DNA of 64,000 nucleotides from Myxococcus stipitatus (GCF_038561935.1 NZ_CP102770.1:9858001-9922000), one strand, 5' to 3'; shown: positions 9,201 through 17,258, numbered from the stretch's first letter. Made by a program: numbers and translations. The notes: generated by a model from the sequence alone, not told the origin.

Positions 9201-9693
9201 GGCGCGAGACGAAGTCGAAGTCCGACTCGCGATACTGCACGCAGAACTCGACAGCGGGATGGCTCTGGTCCAGGCGCGAGTCATGCTCGATGCCTGCCTC
9301 ATCCAATATCCGCGCGACGATTTGCGGCACGCTCTGGTGTTGGAAGATGCGGCTGCGGCGCACATGGCGCAGCTTCCACAGCCGAGGCACCAGCATCACC
9401 CGGTATCGCAAGCGCCCTTGTCGCTCGCCCAGCACCTCGACGCGGCCCATGAAGCCATGAATGAAGCGCGAGGCGCCATTCACCAGGTCCGTCAGGGAGA
9501 GCAAGGCCTCCTGGCCCAGCATCTCTCGCGCAGGGAGGTTCGCTTCCGGGGTGGCCGCCAGCTCCACGCCAAACACGAACGCGCGGGACAGCTCCTCCCG
9601 ACCCGTGAAGCCCGTGACCGTGAATGCTTGCGGAGAAGAGTAGGGCCCCGCCTGGAATTGGAAGACGTAGCGGCTGGTCTCTGGTCCTGGCAC
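6286..9693 (-). CDS. vgrG: VgrG spike protein with C-terminal CHAT/caspase-like protease domain
   Basis: A 1135-residue 'evolved' VgrG. Residues 1 to about 370 are the gp27-like base, with the conserved CVQYRESDFDFVSRLLEEAG and FYFF. The gp5 OB fold has GEEIHTDEHGRIKV at about 370 and WVRVSQAWAG with LPRVGQEVVV. A Gly/Val-rich beta-helix runs to about 730, then a Lys/Pro linker. The last 370 residues end in a region with YHHASHG (His962) and YLVYMDTC (Cys1027), then ARGTRNYLAF, DDDARNMARNFYRKW and a short hydrophobic tail. This order of SHG, DTC, Gly-Ala/Thr-Arg and D-D-FY matches CHAT caspase-like proteases. The preferred start is GTG 9693, with GGGGGAGG 6-7 bases upstream; the frame is open further up. 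It would be loaded at the T6SS tip and delivered into rival cells. Confidence 0.85.
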   Translation of the reverse strand: MPGPETSRYVFQFQAGPYSSPQAFTVTGFTGREELSRAFVFGVELAATPEANLPAREMLGQEALLSLTDLVNGASRFIHGFMGRVEVLGERQGRLRYRVMLVPRLWKLRHVRRSRIFQHQSVPQIVARILDEAGIEHDSRLDQSHPAVEFCVQYRESDFDFVSRLLEEAGIFYFFEHSESSHVLVLGDGASAADAIEGSDRLPYRDPTGAEPGEEHLVGVVRASRIRSGKVALRDFDFVRPSLDLSVSSKSADANAEMEAYLHPGGYLTPGAGKGLAQVRLEELRHDAEGCDGECSSVRLVPGRTFSLAEHPDPSLDGAYLLVSVAHQGGHGEYQSRFGAIPAGVPFRPPRVTPSPRIAGAQTAIVVGPPGEEIHTDEHGRIKVQFHWDREASGDDKSSCWVRVSQAWAGAGWGALYLPRVGQEVVVRFLEGNPDRPLVVGSVYNGENPTPVPLPGEKTKSTLRSSSSPGGNGFNELQFEDAAAVERIHLHGQKNWKIEVLNDKAQRVGAHESLRVSGNRTQQVDGNQSLTVERNELTRVQGNQTLAVTGNRDVEVRKDAVESVSAVQSISVAMAEKVDVAMASAETVGLAKALNVGGAYSVAVGLVMNEAVVGLRAEQIGRSSAEVVLLDREERVGGKRSSKVVGEFKTETPDNLRQETRKDHIEKVKGDAVHTIKSSIAWLAKELELMADTLTFSVGGKVVLRVEKSGDIQWTGSTITFDGSPLKLKGSQVKMVAAGSQKRLKGKKAKAPKDPKKEPTPVIKPLSWSKASVLPNFNSGAPPGGAIPGDAKVVPQVTTENVPDGANALISIHHCVTGARVATLKDLVVKGSKVVEKKTGSPPEFTFEAKHLPWDPWNTPLFYFRVKLSHKALSATSPFDLSKDKAKTLRVEYWHFVASDAIADTPAGGGLTTQAEMAEIAGLLGAKAHHHVGTHAFNAANVPLNHWGSVLRNSYAYHHASHGNVVDRNDEFNSLDDASGANPPDPQPGGDWRSVVVLGNTNFGDTETRSKGAVPSVPRYLVYMDTCVAAWERSLGEAFIARGTRNYLAFRCYIPDDDARNMARNFYRKWINSYQLNPHKIPTVFFDVGAAYYRSMRPVLMGEGGGSIAHPLLQPITALGRAIVGVVGSIASLLK

Positions 9694-9808
9694 GGCGCCT
9701 CCCCCAAGCGGTGCTGCACACCCCGCATGCCCAGACGAGCATACACCACGCATGGACCCCACAACACGGAGTACCCTATGGTGCGAAGACCATCGGGGGG
9801 AATGGGCC

Positions 9809-12079
9809 ATGCAACCCGCACACGCGCTATCCGCTAGCGAGCCTGAGTTCGAATTCGAAGCAGGACCCTTCACCGCTGGAGAGCTCGCGGTCGTGGAGCT
9901 GGAGGCGGATGAAGCCGTCTCCGCCCCCTTCCGGGTCACGCTGGTCTTGACCGCGCCGGTGGACGTCGTCGTGGAGGCCGCGAAGCTGCTCGGCCAGCCC
10001 GCCGCCCTCGTCATCAGACAGGGCTCGGACGACCGCCGCTATCTGCACGGCATCCTCTCCGAGCTGGGCCGCTGGAACGTGGGAGGCGGGCCGCAGCAGA
10101 ACCGCTATCGCGCCGTGCTCGAGCCGCGCTTCCACCAGCTCCGGCACACGCGCAAGAGCCGCATCTTCCAGCAGAAGAGCCTCCCAGAAATCGTGGAGCA
10201 GGTGCTCGACGAAGGACAGGTGCAACACGCGCTGGAGCTCCAGGGGACCTACGCCCCGCGCGACTACTGCGTCCAGTATCGCGAGTCGGACTTCGACTTC
10301 GTCTCTCGCCTGCTGGAAGAGGCGGGCATCTTCTATTTCTTCCGCCACCAGCAGGACGGACACGAGCTGGTGCTGGCGGATGGCCCCGAGGCGCACACTG
10401 CAATCCCTGGCGAGCCGTGCATCGCCTTCCGAGACCCCGCCGGTATGACGCCGGATGAAGACTGCATCTTCGAGCTCACCGGGAAGCTGCAGGTCGTCCC
10501 TGGCGCGGTCGCGCTGAGAGACTTCGACTTCGTGCGGCCCTCATTGGACATGACGGTGGAGAGCCAGGACTCGGAGGGTGACACCGCGCTGGAGGTCTAT
10601 GACTATCCCGGCAAGTACGAGGACCCGAGCCCCGGACGCGACCTGGCCAAGGTCCGGCTCGAGGAGCTTCAAGCGCCTGGGAACGTCGCCTGGGGCAGGA
10701 GCCTCAGCCGACGCCTGTCACCGGGCGCCACCTTCGAGGTGACGGGACACGCGGAGGCGGAGCTCAACCGCGAGTTCGTGCTGCTGGCCGTGGCGCACGT
10801 GGGCCACCAGCCGGAGCATCTGGTCTTCGAGCAGCAACATGGCCGCTCGCTGGAGCGAAAGCCGTATCAATGCCGGTTCCAGTGCATCCCCTCGGAAGTG
10901 CCCTACCGCCCGCCCAGGCGCACCCGTCGTCCCGTCATCCCGGGGCCGCAGACGGCCATCGTGGTGGGGCCCTCGGGCGAGGAGATCCACACCGACGAGC
11001 ATGGCCGGGTCAAGGTGCGGTTCCACTGGGACCGAGAGGCGCCTGGAGACGACCGGAGCTCGTGCTGGATACGCGTCAGCCAGGGCTGGGCAGGCCCCGC
11101 GTGGGGTGCGCTGTATCTGCCACGCATTGGCCAGGAGGTGGTGGTGGACTTCCTGGAAGGCGACCCGGACCGGCCGCTCATCACCGGGCGCATCTACAAC
11201 GGGCACCAGCCTCCTCCCGCGGACCTGCCCGCCAAGCGGACCCAGAGCACGCTGCGCTCGGAGTCCAGCCCGGGCGGCGGCGGCTTCAATGAGCTGCGCT
11301 TCGAGGATGCCGCGGGCGAGGAGGAGATCTACCTCCACGCCCAGAAGGACATGGACATCGTCATCGAGAACGACAAGACCCAGTCCGTCGGCGGGAACGA
11401 GTCGCTCACGGTGGCGAAGAATCGCCAGCGCGAGGTCGGTGGAAACCAGTCGCTCGCCGTCCAGGGGAACGACGAGACGCGCGTCACCGGCAATCAGTCG
11501 CTGGAGGTGAAGGCGAACCGGACGACGACCGTGTCGGGCAGCCACAAGGAGACGATTGGCGGCTCGCAGAACATCGAGGTGGGTGGAGCGCACAGCCTGC
11601 TCGTGGGCCTGGCCTCGGCGGAGACCGTGGGCCTGGCCAAGGTCCTCAACGTGGGCGGTGCCTATACCGTCACGGTGGGCGCGGCGATGAACGTGGCCGT
11701 GGCCGGGCTGAAGGCAGAGGAGGTGGGCGGCGGGAAGACGGAGCTCATCGGCGCGCAGAAGACGGAGAAGATTCTCGGCTCGCGCACGCTCACCGTCGGC
11801 AAGGAGATGATGGAGACGGTGGGGGATACGCGCACGCTCGACGTGGGCAAGGACCTGGTCGTGAACGTGGGCGGCACGCTCCAGCAGGCCACCACCAAGA
11901 CTCACAAGATTTCGGCCAAGGAGCTCACCATCGCCGTCGAGGACACCTTCACCGTGAAGGTGGGCTCGGCGTCCATCACGCTCAAGAAGAGCGGGGACAT
12001 CGTCATCAAGGGCGGGAAGATTGAAGTGACGGCCTCGGGTGAAGTCGTCATCAAGGGCAGCAAGATTACGGACAACTGA
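9809..12079 (+). CDS. vgrG: VgrG T6SS spike protein (no effector extension)
   Basis: A 756-residue VgrG paralogous to the divergent 6286-9693 product: same CVQYRESDFDFVSRLLEEAG block, IVVGPSGEEIHTDEHGR OB-fold entry and WIRVSQGWAG. The C-terminal beta-helix is rich in Gly-Asn and Val repeats (GNESLTV, GGNQSLAV, TGNQSLEV) and stops at DIVIKGGKIEVTASGEVV followed by ITDN, so it is a plain spike. The ATG at 9809 follows a GGGGGGAA ribosome site. The 115-base gap to the other vgrG probably holds divergent promoters. Its cargo is likely carried by the adaptor and PAAR-like proteins encoded further right. Confidence 0.92.
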   Translation: MQPAHALSASEPEFEFEAGPFTAGELAVVELEADEAVSAPFRVTLVLTAPVDVVVEAAKLLGQPAALVIRQGSDDRRYLHGILSELGRWNVGGGPQQNRYRAVLEPRFHQLRHTRKSRIFQQKSLPEIVEQVLDEGQVQHALELQGTYAPRDYCVQYRESDFDFVSRLLEEAGIFYFFRHQQDGHELVLADGPEAHTAIPGEPCIAFRDPAGMTPDEDCIFELTGKLQVVPGAVALRDFDFVRPSLDMTVESQDSEGDTALEVYDYPGKYEDPSPGRDLAKVRLEELQAPGNVAWGRSLSRRLSPGATFEVTGHAEAELNREFVLLAVAHVGHQPEHLVFEQQHGRSLERKPYQCRFQCIPSEVPYRPPRRTRRPVIPGPQTAIVVGPSGEEIHTDEHGRVKVRFHWDREAPGDDRSSCWIRVSQGWAGPAWGALYLPRIGQEVVVDFLEGDPDRPLITGRIYNGHQPPPADLPAKRTQSTLRSESSPGGGGFNELRFEDAAGEEEIYLHAQKDMDIVIENDKTQSVGGNESLTVAKNRQREVGGNQSLAVQGNDETRVTGNQSLEVKANRTTTVSGSHKETIGGSQNIEVGGAHSLLVGLASAETVGLAKVLNVGGAYTVTVGAAMNVAVAGLKAEEVGGGKTELIGAQKTEKILGSRTLTVGKEMMETVGDTRTLDVGKDLVVNVGGTLQQATTKTHKISAKELTIAVEDTFTVKVGSASITLKKSGDIVIKGGKIEVTASGEVVIKGSKITDN

Positions 12080-12095
12080 GCCGGGGCTCGCGGAC

Positions 12096-13481
12096 TCAGC
12101 CCCCGAAGAGCTTGCTGTACGTGCGCTGGAGCAGGTCCGTGCGCGGGAGGGGTGTGGCCTCGGCCTGCTGTCGTTGGGCGTGCAGCCAGGTCCGGGACTC
12201 CACCTGGTAGGCCCCCTGGCTTCGGATGGCCAGGTCCCAGAGGAGCACCGCGCGTCGGCGCAGCGGCTCCTGCGCCAGTGCGGCTGGCAGGCTCTCCGCT
12301 GTCATGGGAATGCCTCGGAGGTAGCGCACCGCTGGGTCGAAGCGCTTGCGTGCCTCCGCCCACCAGGCCTCGACGCGCGCGACGAGCACTTCGCCTTGAA
12401 GCGCCACGGGCCCTGGGAGCAGGGACGCGGGAGCAGGGGTGTCCGCCGTGTCCGACTCGCGAGCCGCGGGCTCCTCCGCGTCGAGCAGTTCCTGTTCGAA
12501 GGCCTCGTCGTCCTCGCTCTGCTCCATCTCGAGGAAGGGTGCGTCCAGCGGCAGGCCCGTGATGGCCGCGAAGGACTCCGCGGCGAGTCTGTCGCCGGAG
12601 GACTGAAGAGCCTCGAAGGCCGCATCCGCCGCAGCGAGCCTCCCGTTGAAGCCTAGCGCCCACAGGGCTTCCTCGCGCAGCGCGGGCTCATTCATCGTCG
12701 ACAGCAAGGCTTCCAGCTCGCGGGAGTCTCCACCGAGCGCGAGCGCCAGCAGCGCGGACCGAGGCACGTCTCCCCCTGCCTCCACGAGCTTGCGCGCACG
12801 TGACCACGCATCCCGCCCCTTCACGACGAGCCCGGCTTCGAGCGCCGCGGCAAGGACGTGAGGATCCGGGTCCGCGAGCCCCTGCCGCACCAGGCCCTCC
12901 GACACGGAGCGAGGAGTGAAGCACGCTGCCCGCACCACCTCTGCGAGCACAGGGAGCTCGTCCCTGACCGCCAGCGCTCCCAGCACGGGACTCACGTCGA
13001 CTTGTCTCGAGCGCAGCGCTGCGAGGACTTCGGCCTGCCGATGCGGCGGGACGGTCGTCGCCCAGCGCAGCAGCATCGGGTTCAAATCCAGGCGAGGGCA
13101 CAGCTCCACGGCTCGCCGGACGCTGCTCACCACGCCCGTGTCACCCTCGACCAGCAGCTCGCGAATCGCGTCTTGCCAGTCCGCGTCCTCCGCGCCTGAC
13201 AGTGCGAAGGTCGCCGCGCGAGTGCCGCCGGCATCGTCTCCCGCCAGCGCGGGAAACAGGAGGCGCTCCGCCACGGGACGCCCACCGAGGACCAGTGCAT
13301 CCAGGTGCGCGAGCAAGCGCCGCTCTTCGCCCTGCTCGAGCTCCGCGACCTGGTAGTCCAGGGCCCACAGCGATTGCTCCCATTGCGTCCACAGGAACGA
13401 GGCCTCTTCGAGATGCACCTCCATGACGTCCCAAGGCACGGGTGGACGACGAAGAGCGCGGGAACCGTGGGCGTTGGACAC
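12096..13481 (-). CDS. TIGR02270-family HEAT-repeat-like protein, T6SS-associated
   Basis: About 461 residues. The N-terminal block EVHLEEASFLWTQWEQSL with a following HLDALVLGG matches the TIGR02270 family found in T6SS vgrG loci. The body is a string of Ala/Leu-rich helical pairs (VLAALRSR, VLAAALEAGLVV, ALLALALGG, ALREEALWALGFNG) like HEAT repeats, a scaffold fold. The last quarter has an acidic Glu/Asp stretch and a conserved WWAEARKRF. GTG 13481 with an AGGA upstream is preferred; ATG 13424 is possible but would cut into the family N terminus. It converges on vgrG with 16 bases between. Likely an effector-loading or adaptor protein. Confidence 0.75.
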   Translation of the reverse strand: MSNAHGSRALRRPPVPWDVMEVHLEEASFLWTQWEQSLWALDYQVAELEQGEERRLLAHLDALVLGGRPVAERLLFPALAGDDAGGTRAATFALSGAEDADWQDAIRELLVEGDTGVVSSVRRAVELCPRLDLNPMLLRWATTVPPHRQAEVLAALRSRQVDVSPVLGALAVRDELPVLAEVVRAACFTPRSVSEGLVRQGLADPDPHVLAAALEAGLVVKGRDAWSRARKLVEAGGDVPRSALLALALGGDSRELEALLSTMNEPALREEALWALGFNGRLAAADAAFEALQSSGDRLAAESFAAITGLPLDAPFLEMEQSEDDEAFEQELLDAEEPAARESDTADTPAPASLLPGPVALQGEVLVARVEAWWAEARKRFDPAVRYLRGIPMTAESLPAALAQEPLRRRAVLLWDLAIRSQGAYQVESRTWLHAQRQQAEATPLPRTDLLQRTYSKLFGG

Positions 13482-13601
13482 GAATGAGCATCCTACTCGT
13501 GGTGAGCGAGGAACGGGCACAACGCCCTGGCTCGTGAAGGGCACGGCATGAAAAACTCCGAGCAGGGGCTTCGGTAGAGCCGCGACGGCGGGAGCGAGTG
13601 C

Positions 13602-14741
13602 ATGTTGGGACAGGTGCAGGCCATGGGACTCGCGACCTCCTTGGGGCCACTGGTGCCCGCAAGCGCGGCCTTTCGAGCAGGCGTTGCGCGTCCGTCTCCG
13701 GCGCCAGACTTCGAGAACTTCGTCCAGGGAGAGGAAGAGCCTTCGACCGTGGCCATCCATGCGCTGCCAGTGGCCACGTTTGGGTTCTCGGGAGTGGGGA
13801 GACTGATTGCCCTGCTGACCGAGGCACTGACAGACTTCTCGAGTCGCGAAGACCTGGGTGCCTTGGGGGCAGAGACGGGTCTCTACGTGGCCTTGCCGGA
13901 CCCGGAGGAGCGAGGCTTCACGACAGGCAAGGACGCCTTTCAGGAGGACCCGGAGACACCGCGGGAGCGAGTGGACGCATTGGGGGCCCGCGTGGTGCAA
14001 GCGGCCTTCAAGGTCCTGTCCGTGGACTGGAAAGGCCAGGCGCCGCGTTTCTTTCACGGAGGCAATGCGGCCTTCGCCTTGGCCCTGATGGCGGCGGGAG
14101 AAGCGCTGCGCGGCCGGCAGCTGCGGAGCGCGCTCATCTGCGCGGTGGACACCCTGGCCTCTCCCGCGACGCTCCGGCTGCTTCACGATGGGGGGCGACT
14201 CAAGACTCACGACAACCCCACGGGCATCACGCCAGGAGAGACAGCCGTGGCGATGTTGCTGACAGCGCCCCGTCGAGGCTCGACGGGGGAGCAGAAGGAG
14301 CGGCCCGTCTTTCTCAGGGCCGTATCGCTTGGCAAGGATGCAAGGAAGCCCGAGGGAGACAGCCCCACGGACGCAAGGCCCTTGGCTCAGTGCATCTTGT
14401 CCGCATTGGGTCCCCAGGAGGCGAGCACGAGGCCCCCGGTGCTGCTCACGGACCACGACGGCCAGCATCACCGAGCACACGAGTGGGGGATGCTTCAGCT
14501 TCAGCTCGCGGACAGAGACCCGAGGCTGGGGACGTGTCCCGCCTGGATGCCCGCCGTGAGCTTCGGCCACACAGGAGCGGCATCCGGAGGACTGGGGGCC
14601 GCGATGGCATACCGAGCACTCCAGCGAGGCTACGCGCCCGGTCCGTCACTCCTGGTGCTCTCGTCATCGGACACGGGAGAGCGGACGGCCATTCATCTCT
14701 CGAGTGAAGCGGGAGGCACATCCAGCCAGCGTGTGCCCTGA
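13602..14741 (+). CDS. Ketosynthase/thiolase-fold protein of T6SS loci, probably non-catalytic
   Basis: A 379-residue protein with the layout of beta-ketoacyl synthases. The N terminus is MGLATSLGPLVPASAAFRAG, with an AVDTLASPATLRLL strand-loop, PGETAVAMLL, TDHDGQHHRAHEW and FGHTGAASGGLGAAMAYRAL with the Gly-His-Thr of the third catalytic motif. Where a ketosynthase has its Cys nucleophile (xxCxxG) this protein has FFHGGNAAF, with no Cys. Such KS-like proteins recur beside TIGR02270, DUF6484 and DUF2169 genes in vgrG islands; that is from memory of the family. It is divergent from the TIGR02270 gene. A structural or chaperone role is more likely than lipid synthesis. Confidence 0.7.
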   Translation: MLGQVQAMGLATSLGPLVPASAAFRAGVARPSPAPDFENFVQGEEEPSTVAIHALPVATFGFSGVGRLIALLTEALTDFSSREDLGALGAETGLYVALPDPEERGFTTGKDAFQEDPETPRERVDALGARVVQAAFKVLSVDWKGQAPRFFHGGNAAFALALMAAGEALRGRQLRSALICAVDTLASPATLRLLHDGGRLKTHDNPTGITPGETAVAMLLTAPRRGSTGEQKERPVFLRAVSLGKDARKPEGDSPTDARPLAQCILSALGPQEASTRPPVLLTDHDGQHHRAHEWGMLQLQLADRDPRLGTCPAWMPAVSFGHTGAASGGLGAAMAYRALQRGYAPGPSLLVLSSSDTGERTAIHLSSEAGGTSSQRVP

Positions 14742-14742
14742 G

Positions 14743-14865
14743 TCAAAGCTTGAGCCCATTCCAGCCTTCCGCCTTGTACACCTTGAAGCCCGTCAAGCCT
14801 TCCTTCGTGAAGGCCTCGTGGACGTCCTCTCGAATGAGAATCAGCCGGCGCTCCCTGGTGCATCG
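14743..14865 (-). pseudogene. 3' fragment of an imm11-family immunity gene cut by an IS66-type element
   Basis: This piece encodes the C-terminal 40 residues of an Imm11-like protein (RRLILIREDVHEAF, then VYKAEGW) and its stop codon. It is a close match to the ends of the intact copies at 17903-18490 and 18649-19236. The matching 5' part lies at 17259-17731, beyond the insertion. Joining 473 and 123 bases and removing one copy of the 8-base duplication gives 588 bases, the same as each intact copy. Confidence 0.88.
14858..14865. repeat. Target-site duplication, left copy
   Basis: GTGCATCG directly abuts the left inverted repeat and is repeated exactly at 17259-17266 next to the right inverted repeat. 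Eight bases is the usual duplication made by IS66-family elements. Confidence 0.92.
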
Positions 14866-14895
14866 GTAACCGTCCGGCGAGCGACGTGGCGCGAG
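14866..14895 (+). repeat. IS66 left terminal inverted repeat
   Basis: Starts GTAACCGTCCGG, then two mismatched bases, then AGCGACGTGGCG. It pairs with the right end at 17229-17258 with three mismatches in 30. The GTAA...TTAC ends are typical of IS66. Confidence 0.9.
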
Positions 14896-14934
14896 GCATT
14901 GCAGGGGTAGAGGTGGTGGTGGACCCTGGCCGGA

Positions 14935-15249
14935 ATGTCGAAGCTGGTTGAGAGTGAAGAGTGGTTCCAGGTCGCCGAGGCGTTTGAAGCGAGCGGCCTG
15001 ACGCAAAAGGAGTTCTCCGCGCAGCGCGGGTTGAGGCTTAGCACGCTGCAGTCGTGGGTTTACCGGCGCCGACGTCAGCGGAGCAGGAAGGCCCCCGCTG
15101 TGAGACTGTTGCCGGTGGAGGTGGCGAGCACGACGCAAGCGAGCGCGGCGATGCTCGAGATAGTGCTGCCCGGCGGAGCGCGAGTGAGGTTCGCCCCAGG
15201 CACCGACGTCGGGTACGTGGCCCGGCTCCTCACGGCGCTGGGCAGGTGA
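14935..15249 (+). CDS. tnpA: IS66 accessory protein TnpA (helix-turn-helix)
   Basis: A 104-residue basic protein. The N-terminal helix-turn-helix (EEWFQVAEAFEASGLTQKEF, then LSTLQSWVYRRRR) is of the transposase-8/Tnp_IS66 OrfA type, followed by VRLLPVEV, LEIVLPGGARVRF and ARLLTAL. It is the first gene of the element; the next begins 4 bases after its stop. Its role in IS66 transposition is as an accessory DNA-binding protein. Confidence 0.88.
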   Translation: MSKLVESEEWFQVAEAFEASGLTQKEFSAQRGLRLSTLQSWVYRRRRQRSRKAPAVRLLPVEVASTTQASAAMLEIVLPGGARVRFAPGTDVGYVARLLTALGR

Positions 15250-15253
15250 GCGC

Positions 15254-15619
15254 GTGTTCACCCTGCCTGCGTCCGTGCGCGTGGTGTTGGCCACGGAGCC
15301 AGTGGACATGCGCAAGTCGATTGATGGGTTGATGGCCCTGGTGCAGTCGGGGTGGGGAGAGGACGTGTACTCCGGGCACCTCTTCGCCTTCGTCTCGCGC
15401 AGAGGGGACCGCATCAAGGTGTTGGCGTGGAGTCGTGGCGGATTCGTGCTGCTGTACAAAAGACTGGAGACGGGGCGCTTCCGGTTGCCCAAGGTGGAGA
15501 CCGAGGCGCGGACGGTGGCGCTGGACGCGACGCAGTTGGCGATGTTGCTGGACGGCATCGACGTGGCCGAAGTCCGACGCCCGTCTGCCTGGGCACCTCC
15601 CGGCCGCCCGGCCTCCTGA
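15254..15619 (+). CDS. tnpB: IS66 Orf2-type protein TnpB
   Basis: A 121-residue protein opening at a GTG. It has the family signatures EPVDMRKSIDGLMALV, LFAFVSRRGDRIKVLAW and GGFVLLYKRLETGRF. It is required for IS66 transposition, but its biochemical role is poorly known. It lies between tnpA and the transposase. The C-terminal tail is Pro-rich and slightly longer than usual. Confidence 0.92.
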   Translation: MFTLPASVRVVLATEPVDMRKSIDGLMALVQSGWGEDVYSGHLFAFVSRRGDRIKVLAWSRGGFVLLYKRLETGRFRLPKVETEARTVALDATQLAMLLDGIDVAEVRRPSAWAPPGRPAS

Positions 15620-15665
15620 CGGCCCGGCGCGGGCGCGGGGAGCGGCAGCGCGGTATGGGCTGGAG

Positions 15666-17174
15666 GTGCCTCGAGAGCTGCCGCAAGACCACTTCTGCCC
15701 CTGGCGCGAGGAAGCCGAGGAGCTGCGTGAGCGGATGACTTCGCTGGAGGCGAAGATGGCGGCGTTGGAGCGCCGCGTCTTCGGCAAGAGGACGGAGAAG
15801 CTGCCGCCCGTGGCCCAGGAGCTGAAGGCCCGCCAAGACTCCCCAGAGGAAGAGCGGGCCCGGGCGGCAGCGGCCCTCCGGACGCGACGCGCACGAGCGG
15901 CCCGCAAGGCCGACGCCGCGGTGGAGCGTGAAGTCAGGCACGAAGTCCCCGCCGAAGACAGGCACTGCCCGGCCTGCGGCAGCGAGGAACTCAATCCCCT
16001 GGGGGAGGGGCGCCGGACGGTGGTGTACGAGCACGTGCCGGCCTTCTTCGAGAAGCAGGTGCACGTGCAAGAAGTGCTGGCGTGCACCTGCGGCCGAGGT
16101 GTCGTCACCGCGCCCGCGCCACCCAAGGTGGTGGACAAGGGCGAGTACGGCCCGGGTCTCCTGGCACACGTCGTCGTCTCCAAGTGCGCGGACGCCATGC
16201 CGCTGCACCGCCTGGCACAGCGGATGGAGCGGGGCGGAGTCCCCATGAGCCGCAGCACGCTGACGGACCTCTTCCACCAGTCGGCCTCGGCGGTGCGGCC
16301 TCTGTCCTCGTACCTCTTGCAGCGCATTGCCTCGGCCGAGGTGGTGTGGGCTGACGAGACGCCGCTGCGCGTGCTGGACGTGAAGAAGACGCGCCGAGGC
16401 TACCTCTGGACGTTTCTCACCCAGACGCCCCAGAGCGAGTGGCTCATCGGCTACCGCTTCAGCCTGGGCCGCGCGGGCAAGACGCCCAAGGACGTGCTGG
16501 GCGGCACCACGGGCGCGCTCGTGGTGGACGGGTACACCGGCTACAACGCGGTGACACTGCCGGAGGGCCGCACGCGCGTCGGCTGCTGGGCCCACCTGCG
16601 CCGTCGCTTCTTCGAGGCACTGCCCACCGCGCCTGAGGCCCGGGAGGCGATGGACCTCATCCTGGAGCTCTACCGGGTGGAGGCCCAGGCGCGGGACGCG
16701 GGCCTCGTGGGCACTGCGGCGCATCGCGCGTTGCGCCAGGAGTCCAGCACTCGCGTTCTCGTGCGTCTGCGCACGTGGCTCGAAGTCCAGACGCCGCGCC
16801 ACCCGCCGAAGAGTCCGCTGGGGCAGGCTCTCTCCTACGCGACGAAGCAGTGGGAGGCGCTCACCCGCTTCGTCGAGGACCCGCGGCTGCCCTTGGACAA
16901 CAACCGCTCGGAGGCGGCGTTGCGAAAGGCCGCACTCGGCCGCAAGAACTTCCTCTTCGTCGGACACGAAACCGCTGGCGAGAATCTCGCGGGTCTCTAC
17001 GCGCTGGTCGCTACCTGCGAGGCCAACGGCGTCAACCCCGAGGCGTACCTGGCTGACGTCCTGCTCCGCGTCCAGACGCACCCGAACTCGCGCATCGCGG
17101 AGCTGTTGCCTCACGAGTGGAAGCGTCAGCAGACCACCGGTCCGCCCGAGTCACGCTTCCAGCCCCAGCCCTGA
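15666..17174 (+). CDS. tnpC: IS66 DDE transposase (TnpC)
   Basis: About 502 residues. An N-terminal coiled coil (LRERMTSLEAKMAALERRVF) leads to a zinc-finger-like segment CPACGSEELN...C-T-C-G. The DDE catalytic core follows: VVWADET, VVDGYTGYNAV with CWAHLRRRFFE, and LDNNRSEAALRKAALGRKN. The C terminus is LLPHEWKR. The exact start is uncertain: GTG 15666 is the first usable codon that keeps the family N terminus, but its ribosome site is cramped, so coupling with tnpB may matter. No interrupting stop is seen. Confidence 0.9.
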   Translation: MPRELPQDHFCPWREEAEELRERMTSLEAKMAALERRVFGKRTEKLPPVAQELKARQDSPEEERARAAAALRTRRARAARKADAAVEREVRHEVPAEDRHCPACGSEELNPLGEGRRTVVYEHVPAFFEKQVHVQEVLACTCGRGVVTAPAPPKVVDKGEYGPGLLAHVVVSKCADAMPLHRLAQRMERGGVPMSRSTLTDLFHQSASAVRPLSSYLLQRIASAEVVWADETPLRVLDVKKTRRGYLWTFLTQTPQSEWLIGYRFSLGRAGKTPKDVLGGTTGALVVDGYTGYNAVTLPEGRTRVGCWAHLRRRFFEALPTAPEAREAMDLILELYRVEAQARDAGLVGTAAHRALRQESSTRVLVRLRTWLEVQTPRHPPKSPLGQALSYATKQWEALTRFVEDPRLPLDNNRSEAALRKAALGRKNFLFVGHETAGENLAGLYALVATCEANGVNPEAYLADVLLRVQTHPNSRIAELLPHEWKRQQTTGPPESRFQPQP

Positions 17175-17228
17175 ACTCTCCTCCGGTCGCGGCATCTGCC
17201 GGGCACGGACCTCGTCCATCTTCAACTG

Positions 17229-17258
17229 CTCACGCCACGTCGCTGACCGGACGGTTAC
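17229..17258 (-). repeat. IS66 right terminal inverted repeat
   Basis: Ends CCGGACGGTTAC at 17258. Its reverse complement begins GTAACCGTCCGG and continues AGCGACGTGGCG after two bases, matching the left end. Confidence 0.9.

Larger units (their letters stand above)
14866..17258 (+). mobile_element. Complete IS66-family insertion sequence (2393 bp)
   Basis: Bounded by terminal inverted repeats that begin GTAACCGTCCGG and match at 27 of the first 30 positions, and flanked by the 8-base duplication GTGCATCG. It carries the three IS66 genes in order: tnpA, tnpB and the DDE transposase tnpC. All three frames are open, so the element may still be active. It inserted into an imm11-type gene in the opposite orientation to that gene. 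Confidence 0.93.

Noticed and set aside
15352-15738. Alternative frame within tnpB/tnpC as a separate IS gene
   Set aside because: It has no IS66 motif and overlaps both real transposition genes out of frame.
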